Notes: generated by a model not told the origin, from the sequence alone. A stretch of 35,524 nucleotides of DNA from an uncultured Gammaproteobacteria bacterium (GCA_947258875.1 CAMYKB010000028.1:912-36435); one strand, 5' to 3'. Counted from the stretch's first letter, positions 9,658 through 18,685 are shown. Made by a program: numbers and translations.

Positions 9658-10815
9658 TTATCCGAAATAGTGTTTGTACGCAGCCGCATAATCAGGCGCA
9701 TTCGTCATTTCGTAGAAGCCCACGCGTTTCATCCAGGCCTTCTGCGATTCAACAACCTTAGCGAAGAACGCATCCTTAGCTGTGAACTGCGCAATCACCT
9801 TGTCCCAGGCCTTCAGTTGGGCTGTCATGATCGAATCCGGTGTGCGGTGAACTTTGACACCGTGCTTGTCCTGCAACACCTGCAAGTCTTTGGAGTAACG
9901 ATCCTGATATTTCCATGACATATCAGCCGAAGCGGCTTCAGAGGCAATACGTAGAATCGCCTGATGTTCCTTCGACAGTGAGTTGTAGCGTTTCTTATTA
10001 AAGATGATCTCGAAGGTTTCCTGAGACTGGTGGAAACTCGCCAGATAGTAGTTTTTGGCTACGTCCTGCATACCAAAATCTTTATCGGAGGTCGGGTTGT
10101 TGAATTCCGCCGCATCGATCAGGCCGCGCTCCATTGCCGGCTGGATTTCGCCACCAGGAAGCTGCACGACTGACATACCCATTTCCTGCAACACATTGGC
10201 CGCCAGACCCACGGTGCGATACTTCAGGCCTTTGATATCCTCGACACCTTTGATTTCTTTCTTGAACCAGCCAAACGGCTGTGCCGGCATGGGACCTGTG
10301 AAGAAGCCAACAATATTGAGCTTGAGAATATCGTTCATCAGCTCATCATAAAGCTCCTTACCGCCACCATAGGCCATCCAGCCCAGCAGTTGGTTGGCAG
10401 TCCAACCCCAGCAGGGGCCCGTACCAAACAAGGATGCGGCTGCATTCTTGCTGTACCAATACGCGGTTACAAGATGCGCACCATCAAGCACACCTTGATG
10501 AACTGCAGTTTGCATCTCAGCCGTTTTAACAACGGCACCAACATCCAGATAATCAACCTTCAATGAGCCACCCGACATCTCATTGACACGATCGACATAA
10601 TCAACGGCAAATTCTTTGAATATACCCCCACCCCATGCACCTTGCAGTTTCAGTACGGTCGGCTTGGCTGCGGTAGATATCATCGGGAAACCAACAGCAG
10701 CTGTACCGGCTGCCGCAGCAAGACCGCCTTTAAGGAATTTGCGGCGGCCAGGTGAAGATTTGGCGTCCTTGGTTGCTGGGGTTAGCGTATCGTTGTTTTT
10801 CTGTACATCTTTCAT
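9658..10815 (-). CDS. dctP: TRAP transporter periplasmic substrate-binding protein, Tat-exported
   Basis: This 385-residue DctP-family protein has a twin-arginine signal (GRRKFLKGGLAAAAGT, Arg24-Arg25), so it is exported folded to the periplasm. Family features include the conserved arginine segment KYRTVGLAANVLQEMG, the GGEIQPAMERGLIDAAEFNNPTSD region and FNKKRYNSLSKEHQAI. The segment LYDELMNDILKLNIVGFFTGPMP resembles TRAP proteins that bind 2-oxo or aromatic carboxylates, but the ligand is not certain. A GGAGG site lies about 8 bases before the ATG. It heads the dctP-(terminator)-dctQM-amidase transcription unit. A twin-arginine signal on a TRAP binding protein is a recurring subgroup feature. 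Confidence 0.92.
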   Translation of the reverse strand: MKDVQKNNDTLTPATKDAKSSPGRRKFLKGGLAAAAGTAAVGFPMISTAAKPTVLKLQGAWGGGIFKEFAVDYVDRVNEMSGGSLKVDYLDVGAVVKTAEMQTAVHQGVLDGAHLVTAYWYSKNAAASLFGTGPCWGWTANQLLGWMAYGGGKELYDELMNDILKLNIVGFFTGPMPAQPFGWFKKEIKGVEDIKGLKYRTVGLAANVLQEMGMSVVQLPGGEIQPAMERGLIDAAEFNNPTSDKDFGMQDVAKNYYLASFHQSQETFEIIFNKKRYNSLSKEHQAILRIASEAASADMSWKYQDRYSKDLQVLQDKHGVKVHRTPDSIMTAQLKAWDKVIAQFTAKDAFFAKVVESQKAWMKRVGFYEMTNAPDYAAAYKHYFG

Positions 10816-10978
10816 TTGGTGTATCCTCCAGTAGAACTATCACATACATAGTATAGTTATTTAGCGGACTTAAATTACGGGCTGGGCCTCCTTATTATTA
10901 ATTACACACAACAACTCAATAATCATGCGTATATTTCGGGTGTTACCTACTGCTGCTCAAACATTGAATCCTTAGCTA

Positions 10979-11944
10979 TCACACCAGTCTGTCATGGGGT
11001 TCACGCCCTGCAAAAAGAGCATCAAGATTATCCAATGCCCGAAAGCCCATCGCATCCCGCGTCTCGCGCGCTGCGCTGCCAATATGGGGCAGCAGGAAGC
11101 TGTTCTGCAGGTCCCGGTAGCCCGGATTGATATCGGGTTCATTATTGAACACATCCAGCCCCGCAGCAAACAACTTGCCTGAACGTAACGCCGCAATCAG
11201 GGCCTCGTCATCAATAATAGCACCGCGGGCGGTATTGACGACCACCGCCCCATCTGGGAGTAGCGCAATACGCCGGGCATTCAGTAAGTGATGTGTTTCC
11301 GGCGTAGCCGGACAGTGGATCGACAGGAAATCACAGTGTGGCAGCAAAGCCTCAACGGTCTCATAGTAAGTGGCGCCGGTCTCATACTCAGAGCCGAGTC
11401 TGTGTCGGTTGTAATAATGAATTTCCATATCGAAGCCACGGGCGCGACGTGCCATGATCTGCCCAACTCTCCCCATGCCGAGAATCCCAAGCCGCTTGCC
11501 GGTCACGCCGATACCCAGATTATAAGTCGGGCTCCACTCAGACCAGGTATTGGTGCGTATCAACTGCTCACCCTCGTGGGCCCGACGGGCCGCGCCCAGT
11601 AGCAATAGCATAGCGATTTCCGCCGTGGCATCACTCAGGACTTCAGGCGTATTAGTGACTATAATTCCACGGGCCTTAGCAGATTCAAGGTCAATATGAT
11701 CGTAACCCACTGAATAACTGGCAATTGCGCGTACGCTCTCTGGCAAGTGCTGTATCACGTCGGCCGAGAGCTTCTCCGTGTGGGTAGGAATAATCGCATC
11801 CGCGCCGGCCGCAAGCTTGATCAGTTCATCTCCGGAATAAACCCGATCATCCTGGTTGAAACGCGCCTCATAATCATGCCCCAGACGCTCCTCAACTGCC
11901 TGGGGCAGTTTCCGGGTTACCAAAACAACGGGTTTATCCTGCAT
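10979..11944 (-). CDS. gyaR: D-glycerate dehydrogenase / glyoxylate-hydroxypyruvate reductase
   Basis: This 321-residue D-2-hydroxyacid dehydrogenase has the NAD-binding motif GMGRVG at residues 156-161 and the catalytic trio Arg240 (NTARGAIID), Glu269 (DVFNNEP) and His287 (LLPHIGS). The SYSVGYDHID segment (76-85) is typical of glyoxylate/hydroxypyruvate reductases. It would interconvert glyoxylate with glycolate or hydroxypyruvate with D-glycerate in the cytoplasm. It lies upstream of dctP on the same strand, separated by about 160 bases. With the GarR-like reductase it points to glycerate as a hub metabolite. Substrate specificity within the family is broad. Confidence 0.87.
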   Translation of the reverse strand: MQDKPVVLVTRKLPQAVEERLGHDYEARFNQDDRVYSGDELIKLAAGADAIIPTHTEKLSADVIQHLPESVRAIASYSVGYDHIDLESAKARGIIVTNTPEVLSDATAEIAMLLLLGAARRAHEGEQLIRTNTWSEWSPTYNLGIGVTGKRLGILGMGRVGQIMARRARGFDMEIHYYNRHRLGSEYETGATYYETVEALLPHCDFLSIHCPATPETHHLLNARRIALLPDGAVVVNTARGAIIDDEALIAALRSGKLFAAGLDVFNNEPDINPGYRDLQNSFLLPHIGSAARETRDAMGFRALDNLDALFAGREPHDRLV

Positions 11945-12810
11945 AAGACTTCGCTGTAGCTATCCTGATAATGCATACTTAATACTATTGATATTATAGA
12001 AAGTAGCATACTCAGAAACTGCAGGGTTTCAACGACCTTCTCTGCCGGATAGTGAAAGCTGATACGCAAGCCACTCATTCCTTGGCGTTTAGGTACCCAT
12101 AAACTGAGATATTTGAGATATATCGACTGGCCAGGTGAATCTGTCATTTACCCAGAATATATTCATCAACCGCATGAAAAACCAGAAGTGTAATCGTACC
12201 AAAGAGAAAAATCAGAATGACAGTCGAGTCCGAAACATGATGCTGCCAAATTAAAGATAAGTGAGAGGACCGTTTCCAAGCGGGCCGAGACGATGGCATC
12301 ACGTCCGTATAGGCGCTAGTTATGGATGACAAGTTGAAGGACGCTATACAAGCCGCAGCATTGAGGACGTGTGATCACGCGCTACGGGCGTTCGATGACC
12401 GCCTACGGGCTACTAAAGCAGGAAGTTTTACTTCTTACTAGGAAATTGAAGATCAGTGCAATAACTTATTGATAACCTGAAGATATTTTTTGGAATCCCA
12501 TCACGAAAATACCTGTTCAGCCTATACTGATTTCTTCATTTTTAACCTATTGTTTTTTATAAATATATTTATTCTGGCATGGAGACTGCTCTTTAGTTAA
12601 ACGAATGTGCCATTCGCAACATTTATGTTCTACAGTTAAAGCCAGTAGCTAAAATAAACTAGTCAGGCAGCGTCCATGGCCCTGCTATGGACAGAGGCTG
12701 TGATCCAGATCTGTCAGCAAAGAGGTCTGAATTTAACCCATCATCAGTGCGTTTTAGCGCTGCTGAGACAATTAACGACGGCTTTATGATGCGTCGAAGG
12801 AAGGACGGTT
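11945..12810. other. Long intergenic region at the left edge of the conflict island
   Basis: About 870 bases carry no recognisable gene. Two minus-strand frames (11917-12147 and 12144-12332) touch through an ATGA overlap, and each has one hydrophobic segment. The upstream one relies on a TTG start and neither resembles a known protein; they may be decayed coding sequence. A small hairpin, GTCCAT/ATGGAC, lies at 12672-12692. The section around 12480-12660 is clearly more AT-rich than the flanking genes. No integrase, transposase or copy of the tRNA-Glu end was seen. Confidence 0.4.
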
Positions 12811-13146
12811 ATGAGCAGTAATCCACTGGCAGATCTCAATCCGATTAATTTCTTGCAAACAATCGTCAACCAAAGCGCCAAAGTGGCTAGCCAACACAGT
12901 TGTTCGAATTGCGGAAGCCACCTCAGTTATATCGAACACCTTGGCTTGGCCGCAAGCAGTTGTTCCGAAACGACATACCGTGAGCAAAACGAACTCGATA
13001 GCAAGATTAACCTGGCTGAGTATTCCGATCTGATCGTCAGCAGAAAAAATCAAATCGGCGGCACCTTCTCTCGCGCATCCAGTGAGCCCGGTGTAGTGCG
13101 TGTGGTTAACACACGTTGCATCAGGGGCGAGTCAAATAACCCATAA
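12811..13146 (+). CDS. Hypothetical protein with a CxxC motif
   Basis: This 111-residue ORF is not recognised. It is supported mainly by a strong AAGGA Shine-Dalgarno at 12801-12805, 5 bases before the ATG. Near residues 31-34 it has a CSNCG motif that could be half of a zinc-binding or redox site, but no second CxxC follows. The C-terminus overlaps the 3' end of the broken TIR-like gene on the opposite strand by about 26 bases, so the last residues may be post-rearrangement sequence. A 6-bp inverted repeat, CGTGTG/CACACG, lies at 13099-13115. It could be a truncated gene. Confidence 0.4.
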   Translation: MSSNPLADLNPINFLQTIVNQSAKVASQHSCSNCGSHLSYIEHLGLAASSCSETTYREQNELDSKINLAEYSDLIVSRKNQIGGTFSRASSEPGVVRVVNTRCIRGESNNP

Positions 13147-13395
13147 CCCGTGATTTATGCAACACCCACTGGTGTGTCGTCCAACCACCACTCGCCAGTT
13201 GTTCTCTCCGTGTCAGCAATCCTATGAGGGCATCTGCTTGATCGATGCGCTCTGTGACCGCATCCGTCAACTGATCACCACCCAGGTGCTCGCCTGTAAT
13301 CATTTTTATGTTATGGCTCGCTAGCAGCACTTCAATATTCGTAGCCAGTTCACGATCTTCGTTCCTGAACGCAAACCCAAGAAATATTTTTTCAT
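13121..13395 (-). pseudogene. Broken TIR-like domain gene
   Basis: The translated segment FLGFAFRNED...TERIDQADALIGLLTRRE...GGWTTHQWV looks like the first part of a TIR-like nucleotide-binding domain. It ends abruptly where such proteins normally continue with a conserved Glu-containing helix after the THQWV segment. Position 13395 has an ATG with a perfect GGAGGA at 13401-13406, but the following run of six A residues puts that ATG out of frame. One extra A would join it to KIFLGFAFR. The only in-frame start is a TTG lying within the Shine-Dalgarno region. The gene therefore appears frameshifted at its start and truncated at its end. A sequencing error in the A-run is the alternative explanation. 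Confidence 0.6.
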
Positions 13396-13546
13396 GCCCA
13401 TCCTCCAATAAGGCGGTATTGCCAGCTCATCATTCCCCTATTTATACCTTCAATAACCCGTGTCACCTGCTGTAATAAAGTAAACTCATTATTTATCCAG
13501 AGATTTCATACGATTGACCATTACGTATCAACCTACACTCAACCCT

Positions 13547-14875
13547 CTAACCCTGCGCTCTGCGTGATAACGCTTGCTCAACATCGCTTGCCCACTCGAT
13601 GTTCTCACCGCGCTTCTCGCGCGCATCGTGGATCAGTTGCAGATTGCGTGCCGTGGTTTCCGGCTCCCAGGACTCGCGTACGTTCGCCAGTGCATCAGAT
13701 AACGCGGCTGAAGCCCCCGCTTCGTCCTTGGCAAGCACCGCCAGCTCCAGTCTCGTGGCATGATCCCAATAATCGGGTTTGCCACTGGCAATACGTCGTT
13801 CCACTCCATAACTGACTACCGGGATCAGTTGTTCGCGGCGCGGGTCGGGAGGATCTTTCAGCTCCATTAGCGTAACCGCATTGATGCCCGGATAGGCATC
13901 GCGCCAGTCTGCCTCGAAACCTTTCAGGTAGGCAGCGATGGCCTTATCCAGTAACCCACGCGCCAGTAATTCATCGCCTGCGTTAAGTGCTGCCTCCCAG
14001 CGGTCTTTGTAGACGCGCCCTAGGATGCCGTAGGTCTCACTACTCGGCCCGCGTTGCGCTATTAAATCAGTGAGAATCTGTTCCGCCTCCTCACCGTGCC
14101 CGGCGCGGTTGAGCGCCAGACCCAATTGCTCTTGCACCATCACGGTTGCAGCCAGCGGCGATGACATCTTAGGTACCAGCGCGATCATATCGTCCCAGGA
14201 TTTAACTGCGCGATAAGACAGAAACAAATCGATCACTACTGCGGCCTCAGCATCGGCAATGTCACCCAGTTCGGTCGCTACCGTCCTCACCGCATCGACA
14301 CCTTGTTTGCGCGCCTGCGCCAGTCGTCGCTTCATCGACTCGGAATAATGGACGCGATCACGAAATACATCAGTCTTCAAACGCTGGATATCGGGGAATC
14401 CCTCGACCATTTGGAATACGGGGCTATCCGGGGCTGCATCGCGGGCTTCACGCAGTTGATCCGCAAGCGCGGATTGCGTGCTTGTCATGTTATCCGGCTT
14501 GCCACCTGCATCTAACCGGTAAGGCAAGGCACGCAGAGGGGCCACATCAAACGGTAGCTGTCCCGCGCCCTCGGCAAACAGCAATACGGTGCTGTGTGGC
14601 CGCACTGCATGGCGAAGACCCAGCTCATAGAATACATTGGCATTAGCTGTCGTGAGGTCACATACGGCGTACTCACAGAGGATAAGGCGTTCGAACATGG
14701 GCTTATGGATAATGCCCCCGGTCATTTCTTCATCCGCGCGCAGCGGTTCGAGATCTGCTGCTTCAATAGCCGGCCTGATAAGTTCCTGATAAACCGCATC
14801 AAAATCGACCAGCTGCCCACCGCTGGTCGGCTTTTGACCGAAAGGCATCAAGACAAAACAGAGTGGATTGGGCAT
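13547..14875 (-). CDS. TIR-like / deoxyribosyltransferase-like domain fused to TPR-S (DUF4071)
   Basis: This 442-residue protein has two parts. Residues 5-120 form a Rossmann-like domain starting CFVLMPFG, with FERLILCEYAVCDLTT and NVFYELGLRHA. The last carries Glu84, as in nucleoside 2-deoxyribosyltransferase- and TIR-related nucleotide-processing domains. Residues about 190-430 are helical, with TPR-like pairs. They match the TRAFs-binding/TPR-S (DUF4071) family through ETYGILGRVYKDR, YPGINAVTL and DYWDHATRLE. The same block recurs in the protease encoded at 20565-22313. Family context points to biological conflict or immunity, with the N-terminal domain sensing or cleaving a nucleotide and TPR-S acting as scaffold. 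The enzymatic role is inferred. The ATG gives MPNPLCFVLMPFG, a normal start for this domain. Confidence 0.8.
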   Translation of the reverse strand: MPNPLCFVLMPFGQKPTSGGQLVDFDAVYQELIRPAIEAADLEPLRADEEMTGGIIHKPMFERLILCEYAVCDLTTANANVFYELGLRHAVRPHSTVLLFAEGAGQLPFDVAPLRALPYRLDAGGKPDNMTSTQSALADQLREARDAAPDSPVFQMVEGFPDIQRLKTDVFRDRVHYSESMKRRLAQARKQGVDAVRTVATELGDIADAEAAVVIDLFLSYRAVKSWDDMIALVPKMSSPLAATVMVQEQLGLALNRAGHGEEAEQILTDLIAQRGPSSETYGILGRVYKDRWEAALNAGDELLARGLLDKAIAAYLKGFEADWRDAYPGINAVTLMELKDPPDPRREQLIPVVSYGVERRIASGKPDYWDHATRLELAVLAKDEAGASAALSDALANVRESWEPETTARNLQLIHDAREKRGENIEWASDVEQALSRRAQG

Positions 14876-15047
14876 TTATTTTTCCGTTAGCCAGTGTAAA
14901 CGATCGCCAGCTTCACCAGGACTGCAGCCAACTAAGAAAAATTCATCGGCCACCATCTTTATCTATGCCTTCCTTTGCAGCAGCCTTAAGACATGATTAT
15001 TCTGCTTGGCATGTTAGAAGTATTGGTTTCAAGACCTCTTTGTTTAG

Positions 15048-16745
15048 TTATAGTGGACTATCTTTGCCTTGTACAGCCGAAGACAATGCCGAAACCAGAC
15101 CTGCAATATGTTGAGTGCCCAAACGTGACAATCGGAAAAGCCTCAGTTCTACTTCAGAAGACTCTATATTAGGCGAGTCGGCACTCACCTGGTCCCAGGC
15201 GTTGGTGATAGTATTCTCCAAAAAACCATAGTCTGTAGTATCATCTATCGCCAGAACAACGCGCTCAAGAGGCACCACATTGATAAGTTCAGTGAGTTCG
15301 CGTACACAGCCGGCATTTTGTGGTGAGAAGCCACGCAGGTCCATAAATACGACGTCACTTTCTTCGACAAGCCTGGATAACACCATCTCCCAGGTATCGT
15401 CGTAGCAGAAAAAATCATTGACACGATAGCGACTGTCAAAATCCGGTTTTACGTCAAGTTGTAACATCCTGCTATCGAGCATTGCTTTTCCATCAATAAA
15501 CAGGCGCGAAATTCTACCGCTCAGAAATTCCAGGAACTCCTGTGGCTCGACAGTGGTTGTTGCCAGATCCGGCCCTGCAATAAGTTGCACGCTGCCGGCG
15601 TAACGCCAACGCTTTGTGATCGCGTCGAATAACCTCTCACTCCGTTTCCCCAATGAAAACACCCTTAACAGCAGGAGTCTTGCGTTGAATGTTTTAGAAT
15701 TTTGTTGTGCCTGAACTGTTCTAAATCCAATCCATACTGTCATTTTATAAGCAATAAATGCAGCCAACCCGGATAAGACCCAGAGTGGCGCTTCGAATAC
15801 GAGGCCAATTGACTGGCTAATAGCAAACAGCACCCACAGCGCATCGAGTGTGATCGATTGGTCGCTGAGTTTTTTAGATTGATAACCCCACCGGATCCAG
15901 GTGACTGCCAGCCACCCTACCCCCGCAAACATCAAAAATCCACCAATGACGATTCCGATAAAGGTAGCCGAGGCACTCAGTCCGATACTGGACCCCACAT
16001 TAGAGATTATGCGAAGAAGGCCTGCATTAGCCCCGGCGACCGCCAACGCTATCACTGATCCTGTGGCGGATATAACCATAAAAGTCAGTACCATTGGGCC
16101 TACCGCACGAATACGCCGAGCAAGGAATGCAAACAAGAGTACAGTTGGCGGGAGATTCGTTATAGTCCATAACATAACTATCTGATTCAGGGTGAGTTGT
16201 GTACTTCTGGCAACGGCTACCGACGTGATTAGCAAAAGGATAACGAAGTAGATAAATCCAGTCATCAACATGACGCGCCGCGTCGATGCAGCTATGAAAT
16301 TCACTGTCAGTACTACCGGCCAGGCGTAAACCCAAAAAACCATGAGATAGCGAACCACAGACACTTCCATGTTGCCTGAAACCAAAACGGCCATGACCAT
16401 AACCAGCGTGAACACAACTCCAGCAAACCCGTAGATCAATGCGGCGCGCCAGGCACCATGTTGCGCACATGTGTATATCGGAGATTTCAGGACCCGCCCT
16501 GTTTCTTCGACACGCAACTTCAGCCCAACACCCACTGTCGGTGCGGCATGCGAGCCTGTATGTAACGTGTTCCGGTTACCCTCGCCTCTCACATGAGATC
16601 GTCTCCCCATTGTCCTAAGAACTGCGCGGCGATATAACCACAAGAGAAGCAGAGAGCATGGAAATGCAACAACTGACGCAACCAGAATGACGAAGGGTAA
16701 TTGCCCAGTCAAAGCAAGTGTAAGTGGATCAGCGTTCTGGGACAT
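15048..16745 (-). CDS. Polytopic membrane protein with cytosolic Rossmann-like C-terminal domain
   Basis: This 565-residue protein has one N-terminal helix (about 15-38), a polar loop, and then roughly seven to nine more hydrophobic helices between 100 and 340. From about residue 355 comes a soluble domain of around 200 residues with the markers FDAITKRWRYAGSVQLIAGPDLA (373-394), FFCYDDTWE (445-453) and SDVVFMDLRGFSPQNAGCVREL (463-484). The alternating strands and helices, and the VVFMDLRGFS strand followed by a Cys/Glu helix, suggest a TIR/SLOG-like nucleotide-binding fold. I cannot name the family. AGGAG precedes the ATG. It is divergent from the DUF4062 gene and may be the membrane effector or sensor of the island. 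Confidence 0.8.
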   Translation of the reverse strand: MSQNADPLTLALTGQLPFVILVASVVAFPCSLLLLWLYRRAVLRTMGRRSHVRGEGNRNTLHTGSHAAPTVGVGLKLRVEETGRVLKSPIYTCAQHGAWRAALIYGFAGVVFTLVMVMAVLVSGNMEVSVVRYLMVFWVYAWPVVLTVNFIAASTRRVMLMTGFIYFVILLLITSVAVARSTQLTLNQIVMLWTITNLPPTVLLFAFLARRIRAVGPMVLTFMVISATGSVIALAVAGANAGLLRIISNVGSSIGLSASATFIGIVIGGFLMFAGVGWLAVTWIRWGYQSKKLSDQSITLDALWVLFAISQSIGLVFEAPLWVLSGLAAFIAYKMTVWIGFRTVQAQQNSKTFNARLLLLRVFSLGKRSERLFDAITKRWRYAGSVQLIAGPDLATTTVEPQEFLEFLSGRISRLFIDGKAMLDSRMLQLDVKPDFDSRYRVNDFFCYDDTWEMVLSRLVEESDVVFMDLRGFSPQNAGCVRELTELINVVPLERVVLAIDDTTDYGFLENTITNAWDQVSADSPNIESSEVELRLFRLSRLGTQHIAGLVSALSSAVQGKDSPL

Positions 16746-17256
16746 ACATCTCCTATACTTAATTCATCCTCAGTGCCGTTGCTTGTTTCTGGCAGATCAG
16801 CATTCACGAACAAGTTTGAATACTTCGAACCATAGTTCCTGGTGCCTCACAATGAGAACATGAACTAGATCACTGGCCGCCAAGTACTTTTTTATAGCGC
16901 CAGATATGAGTATATCCTGAACCTGAGTGAACTTAGATAAATATGATAACTAACACAAGGCTGCGACAAACGATGATATCTATGCAATCTGCAATAACCA
17001 ATAAACTCTTACCGTAATGTTTATCACCAAATCGGATAGCCATAACACACAAAGATTACCGGTCGATAATAGCGCTCATTCTTAATTTAGGGTTAGTTTA
17101 ATAACCGTCCATCTCTGCAATGTGCCAGCAACACGGTAATCTGGAATAATCACAAAGTTGTACTATTCTCTTAGTACTAGATTTATTTTAGACATCACGT
17201 GATCTCGCAAGCAACCGTTCCGATTCCGCCAGCTATCGTCATGGAGTGACTTGAAA
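16746..17256. other. Divergent promoter region between two membrane-effector genes
   Basis: This AT-rich stretch of about 510 bases separates the minus-strand polytopic protein gene from the plus-strand DUF4062 gene. It must hold both promoters. No convincing -35/-10 pair, operator or RNA gene was identified by eye, and no ORF longer than about 60 codons with a ribosome binding site is present. Confidence 0.45.
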
Positions 17257-17940
17257 ATGAAAAGCAAACCACTCGTCTTCATCAGCTCAACATCCGATTT
17301 GCAGGATGAACGAACCACAATCGCGGCTTCACTAAAATCTGATTACGAACCTTATCTCTATGAAGAAGATCGGGCGCGCCGAAAATCACCAGAGGATCGT
17401 TGTCAGGAAGTCATTCAGCACTCTGAGGTGTTTATCGGAATTGTCGGAGAAGAATACGGCTCATCTTATAAAGACACTGATCCGCGTTCAATTTGCGAGT
17501 GGGAATTTGATCAGGCCAGAGAAAATAAGGACATCGCTATCATGATGTTGTTGGCGAAAACACCTGAACCGACCGCAATAGACCCCAAACAAAAACGCTT
17601 TCGAGACAAGGTGACGCAATTTAGAAGTGGTGTCTGGTGCCGATTCTTCGAGTCGACCCAGGAACTCGTTATTTTGGTGCGGAAATCGCTGACCACATGG
17701 CTGGTCGAATATTTTGTACAATCCCGGGAAAACGCTGATAAACGACGAGATTGGCTAAGCCACCTGATTGCCTGGCTTGGAATCAGCACCGTTGGGGCGC
17801 TCGCGCTGGTCATTGGCGCCAATTTTATTTTCAACTTTTTATCCCCAAACCACACCATCGCACTCTGTGGACTGACTTTATCAGTACTTGTTTTATTGCT
17901 GCTGCTGTATTTTACCGAGGTAGGAGGAAAAAATGTCTGA
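17257..17940 (+). CDS. DUF4062 domain protein with two C-terminal membrane helices
   Basis: This 227-residue protein begins with a DUF4062 (TIR-related) domain: VFISSTSDLQDER at 7-19, VFIGIVGEEYGS at about 58-69 and CEWEFDQA at about 80-87, where a Glu lies at the TIR-like active-site position. Two hydrophobic helices, about 168-190 and 198-218, anchor it with the domain in the cytosol. DUF4062 proteins are frequent in predicted immunity loci, often as N-terminal sensor or effector modules. ATG 17257 sits 10 bases after GGAG (17243-17246); TTG 17251 is closer but less likely. Its stop lies within the start region of the next gene (8-base overlap), so the two are translationally coupled and probably form a complex. 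Confidence 0.85.
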   Translation: MKSKPLVFISSTSDLQDERTTIAASLKSDYEPYLYEEDRARRKSPEDRCQEVIQHSEVFIGIVGEEYGSSYKDTDPRSICEWEFDQARENKDIAIMMLLAKTPEPTAIDPKQKRFRDKVTQFRSGVWCRFFESTQELVILVRKSLTTWLVEYFVQSRENADKRRDWLSHLIAWLGISTVGALALVIGANFIFNFLSPNHTIALCGLTLSVLVLLLLLYFTEVGGKNV

Positions 17941-18685
17941 AACCGAACATGATCAGGATTTTTCACTTTTATCTGAGCGCATAGCCAACACAGTCGCACG
18001 TGAAGACAAACGACGACGTAGTATTCTCACTCTTTTCATACTGCTGACATTAGTTCCGATCGCTATCGGTGCATACATATTCATGCGCGGCAAAGATGAG
18101 TCAGGCTGGATACAAAAAACGGCTCAGCAGACGGCCTCACAAGAAATAATGAGTATACGCCCACTTATAGATCAGACACGTGAATTAAGTGAAGAACTAC
18201 CTGAAATACGACGACTTAGCGAACAGCTACCACAACAACAACAGCTACTCACAAGCGTCCAGAATAAACAGGATGCGCAAGCCAATGAATTGGAAACATT
18301 TCGCCCACAAATACAACAACTCACTAAACAATTACCAGATCAGGAACTACGCTTATCTACACTTGAGCAAAGGCAGGATAGTAACGTTGCTCTACTCCAA
18401 CGCCAATGGGAAGAATCACTTAATGAGATACGAAAGCAGAACACGACGAACCTAAAACGATTAGAAGAACGCCTCAAAGCGGCCCCTACTATTGATCCTG
18501 GTTTTGCCAGGGAGCTACGTGAAATCAGGAAACAACTCGACACACAAAACAAAATGATTACCCAGATCTCCGCAGAACAGCGCTCGTTTGCTTCACGTAT
18601 TGGCCAAAACACGGATAAATTGAATGAACTTGATCGCAGGCTAGAAATACGAAGAATTGAGCCTTCAGTTATAACTCCTCGCTAG
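17933..18685 (+). CDS. Membrane-anchored coiled-coil protein, partner of the DUF4062 protein
   Basis: This 250-residue protein is not assignable to a named family. It has a short charged N-terminus with RREDKRRR-like basic residues, one membrane helix at about 34-52 (LTLFILLTLVPIAIGAYIF), and then some 190 residues of predicted coiled coil. Repeats of the type LSEELPEIRRLSEQLPQQQ and LTKQLPDQ are regularly interrupted by Pro. The basic N-terminus suggests an inside N-terminus, which would place the coiled coil in the periplasm. It overlaps the DUF4062 gene by 8 bases. It may sense envelope change and signal to the DUF4062 domain across the membrane; this is inference. Confidence 0.75.
   Translation: MSETEHDQDFSLLSERIANTVAREDKRRRSILTLFILLTLVPIAIGAYIFMRGKDESGWIQKTAQQTASQEIMSIRPLIDQTRELSEELPEIRRLSEQLPQQQQLLTSVQNKQDAQANELETFRPQIQQLTKQLPDQELRLSTLEQRQDSNVALLQRQWEESLNEIRKQNTTNLKRLEERLKAAPTIDPGFARELREIRKQLDTQNKMITQISAEQRSFASRIGQNTDKLNELDRRLEIRRIEPSVITPR

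Noticed and set aside
11917-12332. Two small minus-strand frames with hydrophobic segments joined by an ATGA overlap
   Set aside because: The upstream frame needs a TTG start without a ribosome binding site, the downstream one runs into the dehydrogenase gene start, and neither resembles a known protein.
12784-13053. Minus-strand frame of 89 codons opposite the CxxC ORF
   Set aside because: It has no ribosome binding site and lies antisense to an ORF with a strong one.
12333-13150. Copy of the tRNA-Glu 3' end as an attachment site
   Set aside because: No stretch resembling the tRNA 3' end was found by eye; only short unrelated hairpins are present.
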